DNA of 20,244 nucleotides from an uncultured Erysipelotrichaceae bacterium (GCA_902796525.1 CADBPB010000081.1:1-20244); one strand, 5' to 3'; positions 6,485 through 14,516 are shown, counted from the stretch's first letter. Made by a program: numbers and translations. The notes: a model not told the origin generated them from the letters alone.

Positions 6485-7792
6485 TCATAATACAGAACCT
6501 TCAGTTTCATTCTCCAGATGCCTGCGTATCTTTTCATTGATCTCGCCGCTGTCCAGCCATTTGCGGATGACCGCAAGACCTTCCTCGTTCTTCCTGCACG
6601 GCATCCACAGTTTCAGGTAGCCGTTCTCTCCATACTTTTCCCGAATGTGCTCCAGGATACGGGAACAGGTTTCTTCTTTGGTTTCTTCCGGATGACTGTT
6701 CAAAGCATAGGATGCGCATCTTTTGATGACCGTTTCCGGATCGATATCCCGGTCCGCTTCCGCTATGATGCAACCGTAGATGGAACGCGGTTTTTCTTTG
6801 CGGGAAGCGCGGTGGTCTTCGATGGCTTCTTTCATGATCCTCTTCTGTTCCTTGGTGAACCAGCGATCCAGTTTCCCGTCTTCATAGAACCATCTTGCGG
6901 AAGTCAGTTCATGGTCCTTGCGTCCGTAGCGGATCCCGATGTCATGGTAGGCAGCAATACAGTAAACCATTGATGGATCAACATCCAAATCTTCGATCAG
7001 TTCCATACTGTTACGGATGACTTTGCGGATATGCGAAATGCCATGTCCTTCTTCATAATCCCTGTAACAGGGCAGTATCTCTTCTTCGATATAGGATCTC
7101 AGTTCTTCATCGACCAGCAGCAGCCTGTTTCTGCGGATCAGATCCGGACGGTATTTTTCCGTCCATGCGAAAGCCTGTTCCTGCCGCCATCTGCGGATCG
7201 CTTCATGGTTGCCTGAAAGCAGTATCTCGGGGACCTTATCGCCATTGAGATCGGCAGGTTTCGTATACTGGGGATACTCCAGCAAGCCCGTTTCGAAAGA
7301 CTCTTCTTCCGTGCTCTCTTTCTTCATCGAGCCATCCACCAGACGCATGATCGCCTCCGTGACCGCCATGGCCGGAAGCTCCCCTCCGCAAAGGATATAA
7401 TCGCCGATCGAGATCAGTTCATCGGCATGCGGATAGATCCGCGCATCCATCCCTTCGTAGTGTCCGCAGATCAGGATGAGTTCTTCTTCTTCTGCCAGAC
7501 GATGGGCATCTTCCTGCCGGAACGGCTGGCCGATCGGCGTCAGGATGACCGTATGGCTGCTTTCGCTTCTGTTGGCATCCAGCGCATCCAGGATCGGCTG
7601 GCAGCGCATCACCATGCCCGGTCCTCCGCCGTAAGGAGAATCGTCTACCTTGCGGAAACTGCCTTGCGCATACTCGCGGATATCGACGATCTTCAGATCC
7701 AAAAGACCCGAAGCCATGCTCCGGGAAATCAGCGGCGTTTCCAGAAAGGACGCGAACTGTTCGGGACAGATGCTGAGGATGCGGATCTTCAT
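6485..7792 (-). CDS. trmD: TrmD (tRNA m1G37 methyltransferase) fused to an HD-domain phosphohydrolase
   Basis: 435 residues. Residues 1-223 are TrmD: PYGGGPGM at 53-60, and the trefoil-knot SAM site GHYEGMDARI (110-119) and SIGDYILCGGELPAMAV (128-144); then GLLEYPQYTKP (169-179) and SGNHEAIRRWR (193-203). TrmD methylates G37 of tRNA and prevents frameshifting. Residues about 228-425 are an HD-domain protein of the stand-alone small HD hydrolase type: H254, HD at 283-284, EDHRAS (325-330), EADRDI (345-350), GYLKLW (391-396). There is no stop and no plausible internal start at the join, so it is one polypeptide. TrmD's usual PGV is DGS at 153-155, and the catalytic Asp (E. coli D169) is Glu (E164) with one residue missing before it. 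The gene lacks rimM/rplS neighbours and has no visible ribosome site; its ATG is one base after the upstream TGA, so translational coupling is likely. Confidence 0.88.
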   Translation of the reverse strand: MKIRILSICPEQFASFLETPLISRSMASGLLDLKIVDIREYAQGSFRKVDDSPYGGGPGMVMRCQPILDALDANRSESSHTVILTPIGQPFRQEDAHRLAEEEELILICGHYEGMDARIYPHADELISIGDYILCGGELPAMAVTEAIMRLVDGSMKKESTEEESFETGLLEYPQYTKPADLNGDKVPEILLSGNHEAIRRWRQEQAFAWTEKYRPDLIRRNRLLLVDEELRSYIEEEILPCYRDYEEGHGISHIRKVIRNSMELIEDLDVDPSMVYCIAAYHDIGIRYGRKDHELTSARWFYEDGKLDRWFTKEQKRIMKEAIEDHRASRKEKPRSIYGCIIAEADRDIDPETVIKRCASYALNSHPEETKEETCSRILEHIREKYGENGYLKLWMPCRKNEEGLAVIRKWLDSGEINEKIRRHLENETEGSVL

Positions 7793-7793
7793 A

Positions 7794-8288
7794 TCATTGA
7801 TAAATCAGTTTTGTCGGGAAGAGGAAGAAATACGGCGCGGTCAGGATCGCCAGGAACAAGGCGGAACGTCTGGCCTGCGCTTCGTCAAGGCCGGCTTTTT
7901 TCAAGATCCAGAGATCACCGAAATAGATGACCACGGCAGAAATCGCAACAGCAACAAGGATGATCAGAAAGGCCAGAGGATTGTGGAAAGGGTCGTAGCA
8001 GATCGCATTGACCAGTTCGTAATTGCCGTCCGTCAGCATGATGATGGCGAACAGGAAAGCGGAACCGATGAAATCCGCCAGGAAACCCATCAGGCAGATC
8101 TTCCAGCTGTGTTTCCGGCGAAACGGCTTCCGTATCGATTCCTCCTTCAAAGAGAAGGACAGCACGAAAGTATCCACCAGATAATTGGCGGGAATCAATA
8201 CGATAAAAAGAAGCGGATACCACACCAGCATCCAGATCGGGAATAAAACATTATAATATCTTGTGAATCTTGGTTCTTTTTCTTTCAT
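7794..8288 (-). CDS. Four-helix integral membrane protein, unknown function
   Basis: 164 residues. Membrane segments are likely at about 14-38, 64-86, 103-127 and 143-158, with a basic loop RKPFRRKH at 53-60. I do not recognise a named family and see no catalytic motif. No ribosome site precedes the ATG; a TGT-CATAAT extended -10 ends six bases upstream, so it may be the leaderless first gene of the run that continues into trmD-HD (TGA and ATG separated by one base). Confidence 0.75.
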   Translation of the reverse strand: MKEKEPRFTRYYNVLFPIWMLVWYPLLFIVLIPANYLVDTFVLSFSLKEESIRKPFRRKHSWKICLMGFLADFIGSAFLFAIIMLTDGNYELVNAICYDPFHNPLAFLIILVAVAISAVVIYFGDLWILKKAGLDEAQARRSALFLAILTAPYFFLFPTKLIYQ

Positions 8289-8294
8289 AACACT

Positions 8295-8303
8295 ATTATG
8301 ACA
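8295..8303 (-). promoter_or_regulatory. Extended -10 promoter element before the four-helix membrane protein gene
   Basis: Minus-strand TGT-CATAAT with a 6-base gap to ATG 8288. It lies just after the upstream terminator hairpin. No clear -35. Confidence 0.45.
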
Positions 8304-8309
8304 TAAGAA

Positions 8310-8329
8310 GGGATGCGATCAGGCATCCC
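8310..8329 (-). terminator. Intrinsic terminator of the GntR-ABC-glycosylase operon
   Basis: Perfect 7-bp stem GGGATGC/GCATCCC with a 6-base loop, followed on the minus strand by TTCTTATG. The U tract is short, so efficiency may be moderate. Confidence 0.65.
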
Positions 8330-8339
8330 GTTTATGATT

Positions 8340-8834
8340 TCAGAGATATTCTCTTATGCATTTCCATTCATCGGCCAGCCGTTCCAGGTTCCAGGCGGCA
8401 TTGGCTGGACTTGTGGAAGGCAGGCAGATCGCTTTTCTTTCGTAGATCCTTTCCGAATAGCGGAGATAATACTTCTCGGCCGTCCTGCCGTTGACGAAGA
8501 TCTGCCGGATATCCGCATGGTCAAGGATCCGATTCAAGTCATTGATTTCCGCTTCTTCGATCGAAGCATCCGCTGATCCTTTGATCCTGCATTCTTTGAT
8601 GACATCCCAGACCGCGATATGATTGCGCAGAAGGAACGCTTTCTTTTCTTCGATTGAAAGAGGGAGCGGCTGTTCAAGCACCGTTGCCAGCACCTGCCAG
8701 AAACGGTTCCGGGGATGGCCATAGAAAAAGCCGGCTTCCCTGGATTTCACGGAAGGAAAACTGCCCAGGATCAGGATCCTGCTGTTTTTGTCATACACCG
8801 GTGGAATGGGATGCCGGACTTTCTCGGAATTCAT
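8340..8834 (-). CDS. DNA-deoxyinosine (hypoxanthine) glycosylase, UDG family 6
   Basis: 164 residues. Family-6 UDG-superfamily signatures: GSFPSVKSREAGFFYGHP (24-41), NRFW (43-46, with N43 the probable catalytic Asn) and LPSTSPAN (138-145). Members excise hypoxanthine (deaminated adenine) from DNA and, unlike classical UDG, have little uracil activity. A weak AAGAGA lies upstream of the ATG, and the gene follows the ABC permease stop by 12 bases, so it is the last cistron of that operon. The repair function seems unrelated to the transporter. Confidence 0.88.
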   Translation of the reverse strand: MNSEKVRHPIPPVYDKNSRILILGSFPSVKSREAGFFYGHPRNRFWQVLATVLEQPLPLSIEEKKAFLLRNHIAVWDVIKECRIKGSADASIEEAEINDLNRILDHADIRQIFVNGRTAEKYYLRYSERIYERKAICLPSTSPANAAWNLERLADEWKCIREYL

Positions 8835-8846
8835 TTTATTCTCTTT

Positions 8847-9497
8847 CTAGAACTGCTTTGCCATGATGATCTTTTCGCTGATCTTTTCGGAAACGACCGT
8901 CGCAACTATCGCGAATACAGCAACGATCCCGACGATCAAGGCGGCAGGTGTCGCAGCGATCCGGTTTACTACCGTTACGCCTAAAGAAGGGAACAGTTTC
9001 TGTCCTACGAAAATCAGGATGCCAGCCAAAGCATAGAACAGATACAGATAGATCCGCGACTTCTCGCTGCCGAATTTGAGCCGCAAGGGGATCATCACAT
9101 CGCAGACGAGCGTCAGCGTCACAAACAGAACCAGCATCATCGAAGGAAGATCTTCCATGAGAATTGCTATGTCATAGACACCGGTCAGCGACATGATGGC
9201 AGAGATGAGCAGCGATATCGCCAGGAAGACGAGCGTCGAAACGAAGATGAAGAGATACTTCTCAAGCACATAGCTCTTCCGTTTGATCGGCAGACTGAAG
9301 ATGAAGGCATAGCCGTTGTCCGCTTCGTCATAAGAGATCGTGCTCAAAGCCAGAAGACAGCCCAGCATCCCGACATAGAAGACCAGCGTAGCCGGTTCAA
9401 AGGTCAGGGACATCATGATGCCCATCGCAAACACAATCAGTATCGTCTTTCCCTGATTCTTGAGAATCAGGAAGTCTTTCATGAACAAGCCTTTCAT
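8847..9497 (-). CDS. ABC-2 type transporter permease
   Basis: 216 residues, six likely membrane helices (about 15-30, 34-52, 80-105, 115-135, 148-163, 185-205) with SYDEADNGYAFIFSLPIKRKSYVLEKY between the second and third, typical of ABC2_membrane_5 permeases. Two adjacent ATGs overlap the ATPase stop: 9500 (ATGA) and 9497 (TGATG). GAGG at 9504-9507 is 3 bases from the first and 6 from the second, so I choose 9497. Pairs with the ATPase just upstream; substrate unknown, though YtrA-controlled ABC-2 systems often respond to cell-envelope antibiotics. Confidence 0.88.
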   Translation of the reverse strand: MKGLFMKDFLILKNQGKTILIVFAMGIMMSLTFEPATLVFYVGMLGCLLALSTISYDEADNGYAFIFSLPIKRKSYVLEKYLFIFVSTLVFLAISLLISAIMSLTGVYDIAILMEDLPSMMLVLFVTLTLVCDVMIPLRLKFGSEKSRIYLYLFYALAGILIFVGQKLFPSLGVTVVNRIAATPAALIVGIVAVFAIVATVVSEKISEKIIMAKQF

Positions 9498-10342
9498 CAT
9501 TCACCTCTCAGCATCAGTTCGATCAGTTCGTCGATGCCGCTTCTTTCTATGACCAGCTGCGGATAATTGTTCATATAGAACTGCCGCTGGTCGCTCAGAC
9601 AACGATAACCGAAGGCTTCTTTCTTGACCTTCAGCAGATATTTCCTATCCAGTTTTTCATATTCTTCTTCAGAGACCTTGATGATCGCATAATCGCTCAA
9701 GAGACGATCCGTTTCTTCATGCAGGATGATCTTCCCGTCATGGATCATGTAGAAGTCGTCGCACAGCGTCTCCAGGTCGCTCGAAATATGGGAGCTGATC
9801 AGAGCGGCACGCTCCTCGTCTTCCGCCATGTATTCGCGGATCATCGCCAGGATGTCGTCTCTTGCCAGGACATCCAGACCGACCGTCGGTTCATCCAGCA
9901 GCAGGATTTTCGCTTTATGCGACAAGGCCAGCAGGACATTCAGCTTGGCTTTCATGCCGGTAGACAGTTCCTTGATCTTCTTTTTTGTATCCAGATTGAA
10001 TTGCCGGCACTTGCTGCGGAAGTCGTTCTCATCGAACGCATCGTAGAAGCATTTCATGATCTGGATCGCATCTTCGATCGTGATATACGAAGAAAACTGC
10101 GATTCCGCAAGCACGACGCCGATGTCCTGCTTGTCTTTTTCCGTGATCTCTTTCAGATCGTTTCCAAACAGTTCGATCCTGCCGCTATCCGCAAAACAAA
10201 GCTGCAGGATGCATTTATACAGCGTGCTCTTGCCTGCTCCGTTCTGGCCGATCAGGCCGGTGATCCTGCCGGCAGGCACTTCCAGATCGCAGGATAATTC
10301 GAAACCCGGATATGTCTTTTTCAGTTCTTTTATTTTCAGCAT
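9497..10342 (-). CDS. ABC transporter ATP-binding protein (YtrB-like)
   Basis: 281 residues. Walker A GQNGAGKST (32-40), Q-loop region near VVLAESQFSS (77-86), signature LSTGM (126-130; LSTGM replaces LSGGQ), Walker B ILLLDEP (146-152) and H-loop H185 (SSHIS). About 65 C-terminal residues follow the NBD. The signature variant and gene order (GntR, ATPase, permease) match YtrB-type systems. GGAGG lies 8 bases before the ATG, inside the 3' end of the regulator gene; the two genes abut (TAG ends at 10343, ATG begins at 10342). Confidence 0.92.
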   Translation of the reverse strand: MLKIKELKKTYPGFELSCDLEVPAGRITGLIGQNGAGKSTLYKCILQLCFADSGRIELFGNDLKEITEKDKQDIGVVLAESQFSSYITIEDAIQIMKCFYDAFDENDFRSKCRQFNLDTKKKIKELSTGMKAKLNVLLALSHKAKILLLDEPTVGLDVLARDDILAMIREYMAEDEERAALISSHISSDLETLCDDFYMIHDGKIILHEETDRLLSDYAIIKVSEEEYEKLDRKYLLKVKKEAFGYRCLSDQRQFYMNNYPQLVIERSGIDELIELMLRGE

Positions 10343-10717
10343 CTATTTGTCCTCCAGGATCAGATCCAGAAGCTGACGGATTTCCGCATCTTCCAGACCG
10401 TACGATCTCGCTTTCTGCACTATGAGTTCCATCTCCTCTTCGATCTGGCGATAGCGCTGCTCCGCCATCATCTCCGGATCGGCATCTTTGACATAGCTGC
10501 CCTTTCCATGGACGGTAGCGATAAAGCCTTCCTCTTCCAGAAGGTCATAGGCTTTCTTGACGGTCAGTGCGGAAATCTTCAGTTCCGCCGCCAGAGCCCT
10601 GACCGAAGGCAGATTGTCTCCGTTTTTCAGCTCCTTGCTGATGACCATCTTTTTGATCTGATCCATGATCTGTTCATAGATCGGGACCATCGATGAAGTG
10701 TTGATAATGATTCTCAT
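10343..10717 (-). CDS. GntR-family regulator, YtrA subfamily
   Basis: 124 residues from ATG 10717, chosen because GAGG (10725-10728) lies 7 bases upstream; the longer open frame up to 10804 would translate the promoter and operator. Winged helix at 10-78 (VPIYEQIMDQIKKMVI, then LPSVRALAAELKISALTVKKAYDLLEEEG at 36-64, GKGSYV 71-76), then a short helical dimerisation tail of about 45 residues. Lack of a large effector domain is typical of YtrA. Its promoter overlaps inverted repeats, so autorepression of the whole GntR-ABC operon is likely. Confidence 0.9.
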   Translation of the reverse strand: MRIIINTSSMVPIYEQIMDQIKKMVISKELKNGDNLPSVRALAAELKISALTVKKAYDLLEEEGFIATVHGKGSYVKDADPEMMAEQRYRQIEEEMELIVQKARSYGLEDAEIRQLLDLILEDK

Positions 10718-10753
10718 AGTCATTCCTCGATTTCTGCAGTATTCGATATAAAC

Positions 10754-10782
10754 ACTATATAACAGTTTATAACTGTTGTCAA
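10754..10782 (-). promoter_or_regulatory. Sigma-A promoter of the GntR-ABC operon
   Basis: Minus-strand -35 TTGACA (10777-10782), 17-base spacer, -10 TATAGT (10754-10759). Predicted start near 10747, giving a leader of about 30 bases with the GAGG ribosome site. The -35 lies inside a perfect palindrome. Confidence 0.85.
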
Positions 10783-10800
10783 CAGTATATAACAGTTTAT
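10756..10800. promoter_or_regulatory. Nested operator repeats for the GntR regulator
   Basis: TATATAACAGTTTAT occurs at 10756-10770 and again at 10786-10800, exactly 30 bp apart. Between and overlapping them are AACAGT-TTATA-ACTGTT (10761-10777) and the perfect palindrome ACTGTTG-T-CAACAGT (10772-10786). AACAGT half-sites therefore recur on both strands across the -35 and spacer. Repressor binding here would block polymerase. Confidence 0.7.
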
Positions 10801-10816
10801 GCATCAGTTTCTAATA

Positions 10817-10841
10817 TAAAAAAACGAGCGTTTCCGCTCGT
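10817..10841 (-). terminator. Strong intrinsic terminator of the mutY-nagA-murQ operon
   Basis: Minus-strand stem ACGAGCG/CGCTCGT closed by a GAAA tetraloop and followed by a run of seven T. It lies 25 bases after the murQ stop and just before the GntR promoter region. Confidence 0.92.
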
Positions 10842-10865
10842 AATGTTTCACTTCATTTATCGTTT

Positions 10866-11753
10866 CTAGCCTATCGCTTTTCGGATATTTCCCGATGCTT
10901 CTTCCAGACGTTCCGCGGCTTCTTCTTTCGACAGACCAAGCAGGACCATGACGATCGCCGTCTTGCAGTGGTTTCCGGTCTGTTTCAGGACTTCCGCCGC
11001 TTTCTCGTAGCTGCATCCCGTCGCCTCCATGACGATCCTGTGGCAGCGCTCCACCAGCTTCTCATTCGTTGCCCTGACATCGACCATGAGATTGCCGAAG
11101 ACCTTGCCGGCCTTGATCATCGTCACCGTCGAAATCATGTTCAGGATGATCTTCTGGCAGGTTCCCGACTTGAGCCGGGTCGAACCCGTCAGCACTTCCG
11201 GTCCCGCATCGACTTCCACCTTGTGATCCGCGCATTTTCCGATCGCGGTATCCTTGTTGCAGCAGACGCATCCCGTCACGCAGCCGATGCCGCGGGCATA
11301 TTCGAGCCCTCCGATGACATAGGGCGTCCTGCCGCTGGCGGCGATGCCGATGACCATATCCTTATCGCAAAGGCCGAGGCCCTGAAGATCCGATACAGCC
11401 AGCTCCTTGCTGTCCTCCGCACCTTCCACCGCCTTGACGAAAGCCATATTCCCTCCGGCGATCAGACCTACGAAACGGTCCGAATTATAGGTAGGGACGA
11501 CTTCCACTGCGTCCATCAGCCCCAGTCTTCCGGAAGTCCCCGCTCCCAGATAGATGATGCGTCCTCCGTTGCCATAGGCATGGATCGCCGCATGAATCAG
11601 CTCGCTGATCGCCGGTCTTGCTTCTTTGATCGCCTCATAGACATTGAGATCCTCATCATTCATCAGCGCGACGATCTCTTCCACGCTCATAAGATCGAGG
11701 TCCCTTGTCTTATCGTTGCGTTTCTCCGTCTGCAGCCTATCTGTTTCCATCAT
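10866..11753 (-). CDS. murQ: N-acetylmuramic acid 6-phosphate etherase
   Basis: 295 residues from ATG 11753, which overlaps the nagA TGA by four bases and has AAGGA nine bases upstream; ATG 11762 and 11750 are alternatives. SIS-type fold with GAGTSGRLG (70-78), VEVVPTY (83-89), GLIAGG (96-101), EGAEDS (110-115), GIAASGRTPYVIGGLEYAR (136-154) and KVFGNLMVDVRATNEKL (217-233). E84 and E113 correspond to the proposed catalytic glutamates of E. coli MurQ. It cleaves the lactyl ether of MurNAc-6-P to GlcNAc-6-P plus D-lactate in the cytoplasm, and the product is the NagA substrate. The loop after PTY is two residues shorter than in E. coli. Confidence 0.96.
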   Translation of the reverse strand: MMETDRLQTEKRNDKTRDLDLMSVEEIVALMNDEDLNVYEAIKEARPAISELIHAAIHAYGNGGRIIYLGAGTSGRLGLMDAVEVVPTYNSDRFVGLIAGGNMAFVKAVEGAEDSKELAVSDLQGLGLCDKDMVIGIAASGRTPYVIGGLEYARGIGCVTGCVCCNKDTAIGKCADHKVEVDAGPEVLTGSTRLKSGTCQKIILNMISTVTMIKAGKVFGNLMVDVRATNEKLVERCHRIVMEATGCSYEKAAEVLKQTGNHCKTAIVMVLLGLSKEEAAERLEEASGNIRKAIG

Positions 11754-12901
11754 CTTTTCCATTCCTTGCCGTTGATATACGTTGCCTTGTTCTCGAAACG
11801 ATCGTCGAAGACCGCCAGATCGGCATAGTAGTTCTCTTTGATCAGACCCCGGTCGCTGATCCCCAGCATCTTCATCGGATTGATCGTGACCGCATTGAGA
11901 GCAGTGACTTCATCGATCTTGGCCTCATGGATCGCATAATCCAGGATGTGATTCAGCCTGTGGCAGGAACCCGAAAGGGTATCCGTACCCGTCAAATAGG
12001 CGACGCCCTTCTCCGATACCGTAACGGAATCGTCTTTTCCATCCAGTTCATAGACGCCCGGCTTGTATCCCTTGATCGTAACGGAATCCGTGATCAGGAT
12101 CAGCTTGTCCTTGCCTTTCGTCTTCGCCAGGATGTTGGCGGCGATCTTGTTCACATGGATGCCGTCGCAGATGCATTCCGCATAGCATCCGTCATAGTAC
12201 ATGGCTGCGCCGACCACGCCAGGCTCGCGGTGATGCAAGCCTTTCATCCCGTTGTAGGTGTGCGTGAAGGAAGTCGCGCCATGTTCGATCGCTTCCTTGC
12301 AGATCTCGAAGGTTGCGCCGGTATGACCCAAAGCGACCTTCATCCCCTTCGAAACGCAGTAATCAATGACGCTGTAATTTCCCTTCAGCATTTCCGGAGC
12401 GATCATCACATAAATAAGGTGTCCGTTGCAGGCATCGTTGAATTCATCGATGATCTTTTTGTTCGGAATGATCTGATACTCGAGACTCTGCGCGCCACGT
12501 TCCTTCGTGGAACAGATGAACGGCCCTTCCTCATAGACGCCCAGGATATGGGTGCCGTTTCTGTTGCCGCTGTCGATGAACTCGCCGATATTCTTTAAAG
12601 ACTTCAGAAGCTCTTCCTTCGGGAAAGAAGAAATGGAGGCCAGCGTCGCTGTCACGCCTTCCGAAGGCAGATATTCCGTCCATTCCTTCAGCCATTTTCT
12701 GGTCGCCGTATTCGAGTTTCCTCCGTTATAGCCGTGATTATGCACATCGCAGAGACCAGGCGTAATGATCAGGTCTCCATAATCCCTGTCCGCCTTGAAC
12801 AGACCGTAAGGATAGACGCCGACGATCCTGTCCTTTCTGATCTCGATCTGCTTCGGCTGCAGTTTCTCTTCGAAATAGACTCTTGTGCTTTGAATGATCA
12901 T
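11750..12901 (-). CDS. nagA: N-acetylglucosamine-6-phosphate deacetylase
   Basis: 383 residues; AAGGAG seven bases before ATG 12901. Amidohydrolase fold with HNH (54-56), metal ligand E125 (EEGPF), H193 (LGHTGAT), H214 (THTYNGM), ECICDGIHV (242-250) and catalytic D272 (LITDSV). Removes acetate from GlcNAc-6-P to give GlcN-6-P. Directly upstream of and overlapping murQ, so one mRNA delivers two consecutive steps of MurNAc-6-P salvage. No nagB or PTS MurNAc permease is seen in the window. Confidence 0.95.
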   Translation of the reverse strand: MIIQSTRVYFEEKLQPKQIEIRKDRIVGVYPYGLFKADRDYGDLIITPGLCDVHNHGYNGGNSNTATRKWLKEWTEYLPSEGVTATLASISSFPKEELLKSLKNIGEFIDSGNRNGTHILGVYEEGPFICSTKERGAQSLEYQIIPNKKIIDEFNDACNGHLIYVMIAPEMLKGNYSVIDYCVSKGMKVALGHTGATFEICKEAIEHGATSFTHTYNGMKGLHHREPGVVGAAMYYDGCYAECICDGIHVNKIAANILAKTKGKDKLILITDSVTIKGYKPGVYELDGKDDSVTVSEKGVAYLTGTDTLSGSCHRLNHILDYAIHEAKIDEVTALNAVTINPMKMLGISDRGLIKENYYADLAVFDDRFENKATYINGKEWKR

Positions 12902-12916
12902 ATCTATTCTCCTTTT

Positions 12917-13600
12917 CTATGAAAACAGCATTATGGTTGCGATCGTATTGATCGCCAGATTCGCAAACGCATGAACCAGCCAGCTCCCCAGCAGATTGTC
13001 TTCCCTTTTCATGATGATCTGCAGGAAGATCCCCGCCAGGAAAAGTCCAGCGATTCCCAGCAGCAGGATCGCCGGATGAAACCACCCGTCCATGATACTT
13101 ATATGATACAACGCAAAGACCAGCGCGCTAAAGAGGATGCCGGTCTTTTCCTTTCCCTGTCTTTTAAAAACCTGATAGAGAAAGCCCCGGAAAAAGCTTT
13201 CTTCCAGAAATGAATTGATCAGAATGATATAGGAAAATATGAACAGAAAGTTCTCTCTGGAAAGATGTTCCTTTTGAGTGAGACTTTCTTTGATGCCGCT
13301 CAGATCGATGTATCCGCTCAGCAGCAGATACAGGACGATGATCCCCAGATAAGAGAACGCCATGAACAGAATCAGTTTCCTGGAAGCTTTCTTCTTTCTC
13401 AAGTGGATCAGATCCCATAGGCCTTCCTTATATAGCGCAGCATAAAGAAGGATCGATCCTCCCAGCACGAAAAGCTTGATCAGACTCTTGATCCAGTACC
13501 CAGGGCGGATGATCCGTTCCACGCAGGCCATTACCAGCAAGGCCATGACCGCCATCAGGATCGCTGTAGCGATCTTCTTTTCAGTCGGCTTTTTCTCCAT
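12917..13600 (-). CDS. CPBP-family intramembrane metalloprotease
   Basis: 227 residues from ATG 13600; no clear ribosome site, and the start lies 20 bases inside the upstream oxidoreductase gene, so coupling is likely. Helices at about 12-28, 37-56, 76-94, 116-131, 152-168, 175-195 and 206-224. CPBP (Abi/Rce1-like) motifs are complete: EESFFRG (E133, E134, R138), FALYH (H166) and HAFAN (H210, N214). Such proteins are membrane-embedded proteases, some giving bacteriocin self-immunity or processing prenylated or peptide substrates. Substrate here unknown. Confidence 0.88.
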   Translation of the reverse strand: MEKKPTEKKIATAILMAVMALLVMACVERIIRPGYWIKSLIKLFVLGGSILLYAALYKEGLWDLIHLRKKKASRKLILFMAFSYLGIIVLYLLLSGYIDLSGIKESLTQKEHLSRENFLFIFSYIILINSFLEESFFRGFLYQVFKRQGKEKTGILFSALVFALYHISIMDGWFHPAILLLGIAGLFLAGIFLQIIMKREDNLLGSWLVHAFANLAINTIATIMLFS

Positions 13601-14516
13601 GACTTGCAGTGATGTGCAGGATATCCAGCGATGCCTGCATGGACATGACCGGCGATTCCGCGATCCCGTTTTCCACAAGACCGGCGAAATGCTTCAGTTC
13701 GTAATAGAAATCCGTGATGCATTCTTCGTTCAGTTCGAATCTTTCGTCATCGACAGTGTAATAGCCCTGTCCGGTCTTCCAGAAGTTGTCCGCCCGGATG
13801 ATGCCTCTGGATCCCGTGATGATCAGCGTGGTATCGCCATCCAGCCTGTTGGAAACGGCGATCTTTCCCTTAACATTCCCATAAAGCAGATCGGCATATG
13901 CCGTCGTATCGGCTCTTTCCCTGGTCGCATCGGTTTCAAGACGGATCAGTTCGGGTCTTTTGTCCATCAGATAGTTCAAGGTGCCGACGGTATAGGTTCC
14001 GAGATCCTTCAATGCCCCTCCTGTTACTGGTTCATTGATCCAATGGGATTCGGGATGGCGACCGCATCGCATGAAAGCGGCATAGACTTCCTGTATTTCG
14101 CCGATCACCTCATCTTTCATCATCTGTCTGATCTGAAGAATCAACGGAAGGAAGACGGACTTGAGCGCTTCCATCAGCGTCACGCCGTTTCGTCTTGCCA
14201 GAGCAAACAGTTCCCTTGTCTCTTCTTCCGATGACAGCATCGGTTTCTCGCAGATCACGGACTTGCGATGCTCGAGACAGGTCTTTATGAGCTCATAATG
14301 GGAAGGATTGTAGGTCGCCACATAGACTGCATCGATATCGCTGTTGAGAAAATGTCCATAATCTCCCCAGTCTCTGCATCCGTAGTTTTCCGCATATGCT
14401 TTGGCTTTATCAAGATCTTTTGACGCAAAACCGACCAGGTCGATCTCCTCGACCTGCAGACAGGATGCGGCGATGCGTTTGGCGATATTGCCGCAGCCGA
14501 AGATTGCCAGTTTCAT
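13581..14516 (-). CDS. Gfo/Idh/MocA-family NAD(P)-dependent oxidoreductase
   Basis: 311 residues; AAGGAG seven bases before ATG 14516, which overlaps the mutY TGA by four bases. Rossmann fold at the N-terminus (FGCGNIA, 6-12) and the family signature CEKP at 89-92 with lysine K91; GGALKDLGTYTVG (167-179) carries the usual catalytic region of the C-terminal beta-sheet domain. Members oxidise sugars, inositols or related diols. Position between mutY and the nagA/murQ genes hints at a sugar substrate, but nothing in the sequence fixes it. Confidence 0.88.
   Translation of the reverse strand: MKLAIFGCGNIAKRIAASCLQVEEIDLVGFASKDLDKAKAYAENYGCRDWGDYGHFLNSDIDAVYVATYNPSHYELIKTCLEHRKSVICEKPMLSSEEETRELFALARRNGVTLMEALKSVFLPLILQIRQMMKDEVIGEIQEVYAAFMRCGRHPESHWINEPVTGGALKDLGTYTVGTLNYLMDKRPELIRLETDATRERADTTAYADLLYGNVKGKIAVSNRLDGDTTLIITGSRGIIRADNFWKTGQGYYTVDDERFELNEECITDFYYELKHFAGLVENGIAESPVMSMQASLDILHITASHGEKAD

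Noticed and set aside
5331..6620. Long plus-strand open frame (about 430 codons) opposite the aldo/keto reductase
   Set aside because: The minus strand carries a complete reductase with two cluster motifs; the opposite frame has low-complexity composition and no family resemblance.
7000..7140. Separate HD-domain gene following trmD
   Set aside because: No stop codon ends TrmD and no ATG, GTG or TTG with a ribosome site occurs in frame at the junction, so a fusion is the simpler reading.
10718..10804. 29-codon N-terminal extension of the GntR regulator
   Set aside because: It would translate the operator and promoter; the transcript should start near 10747 and GAGG fits ATG 10717.
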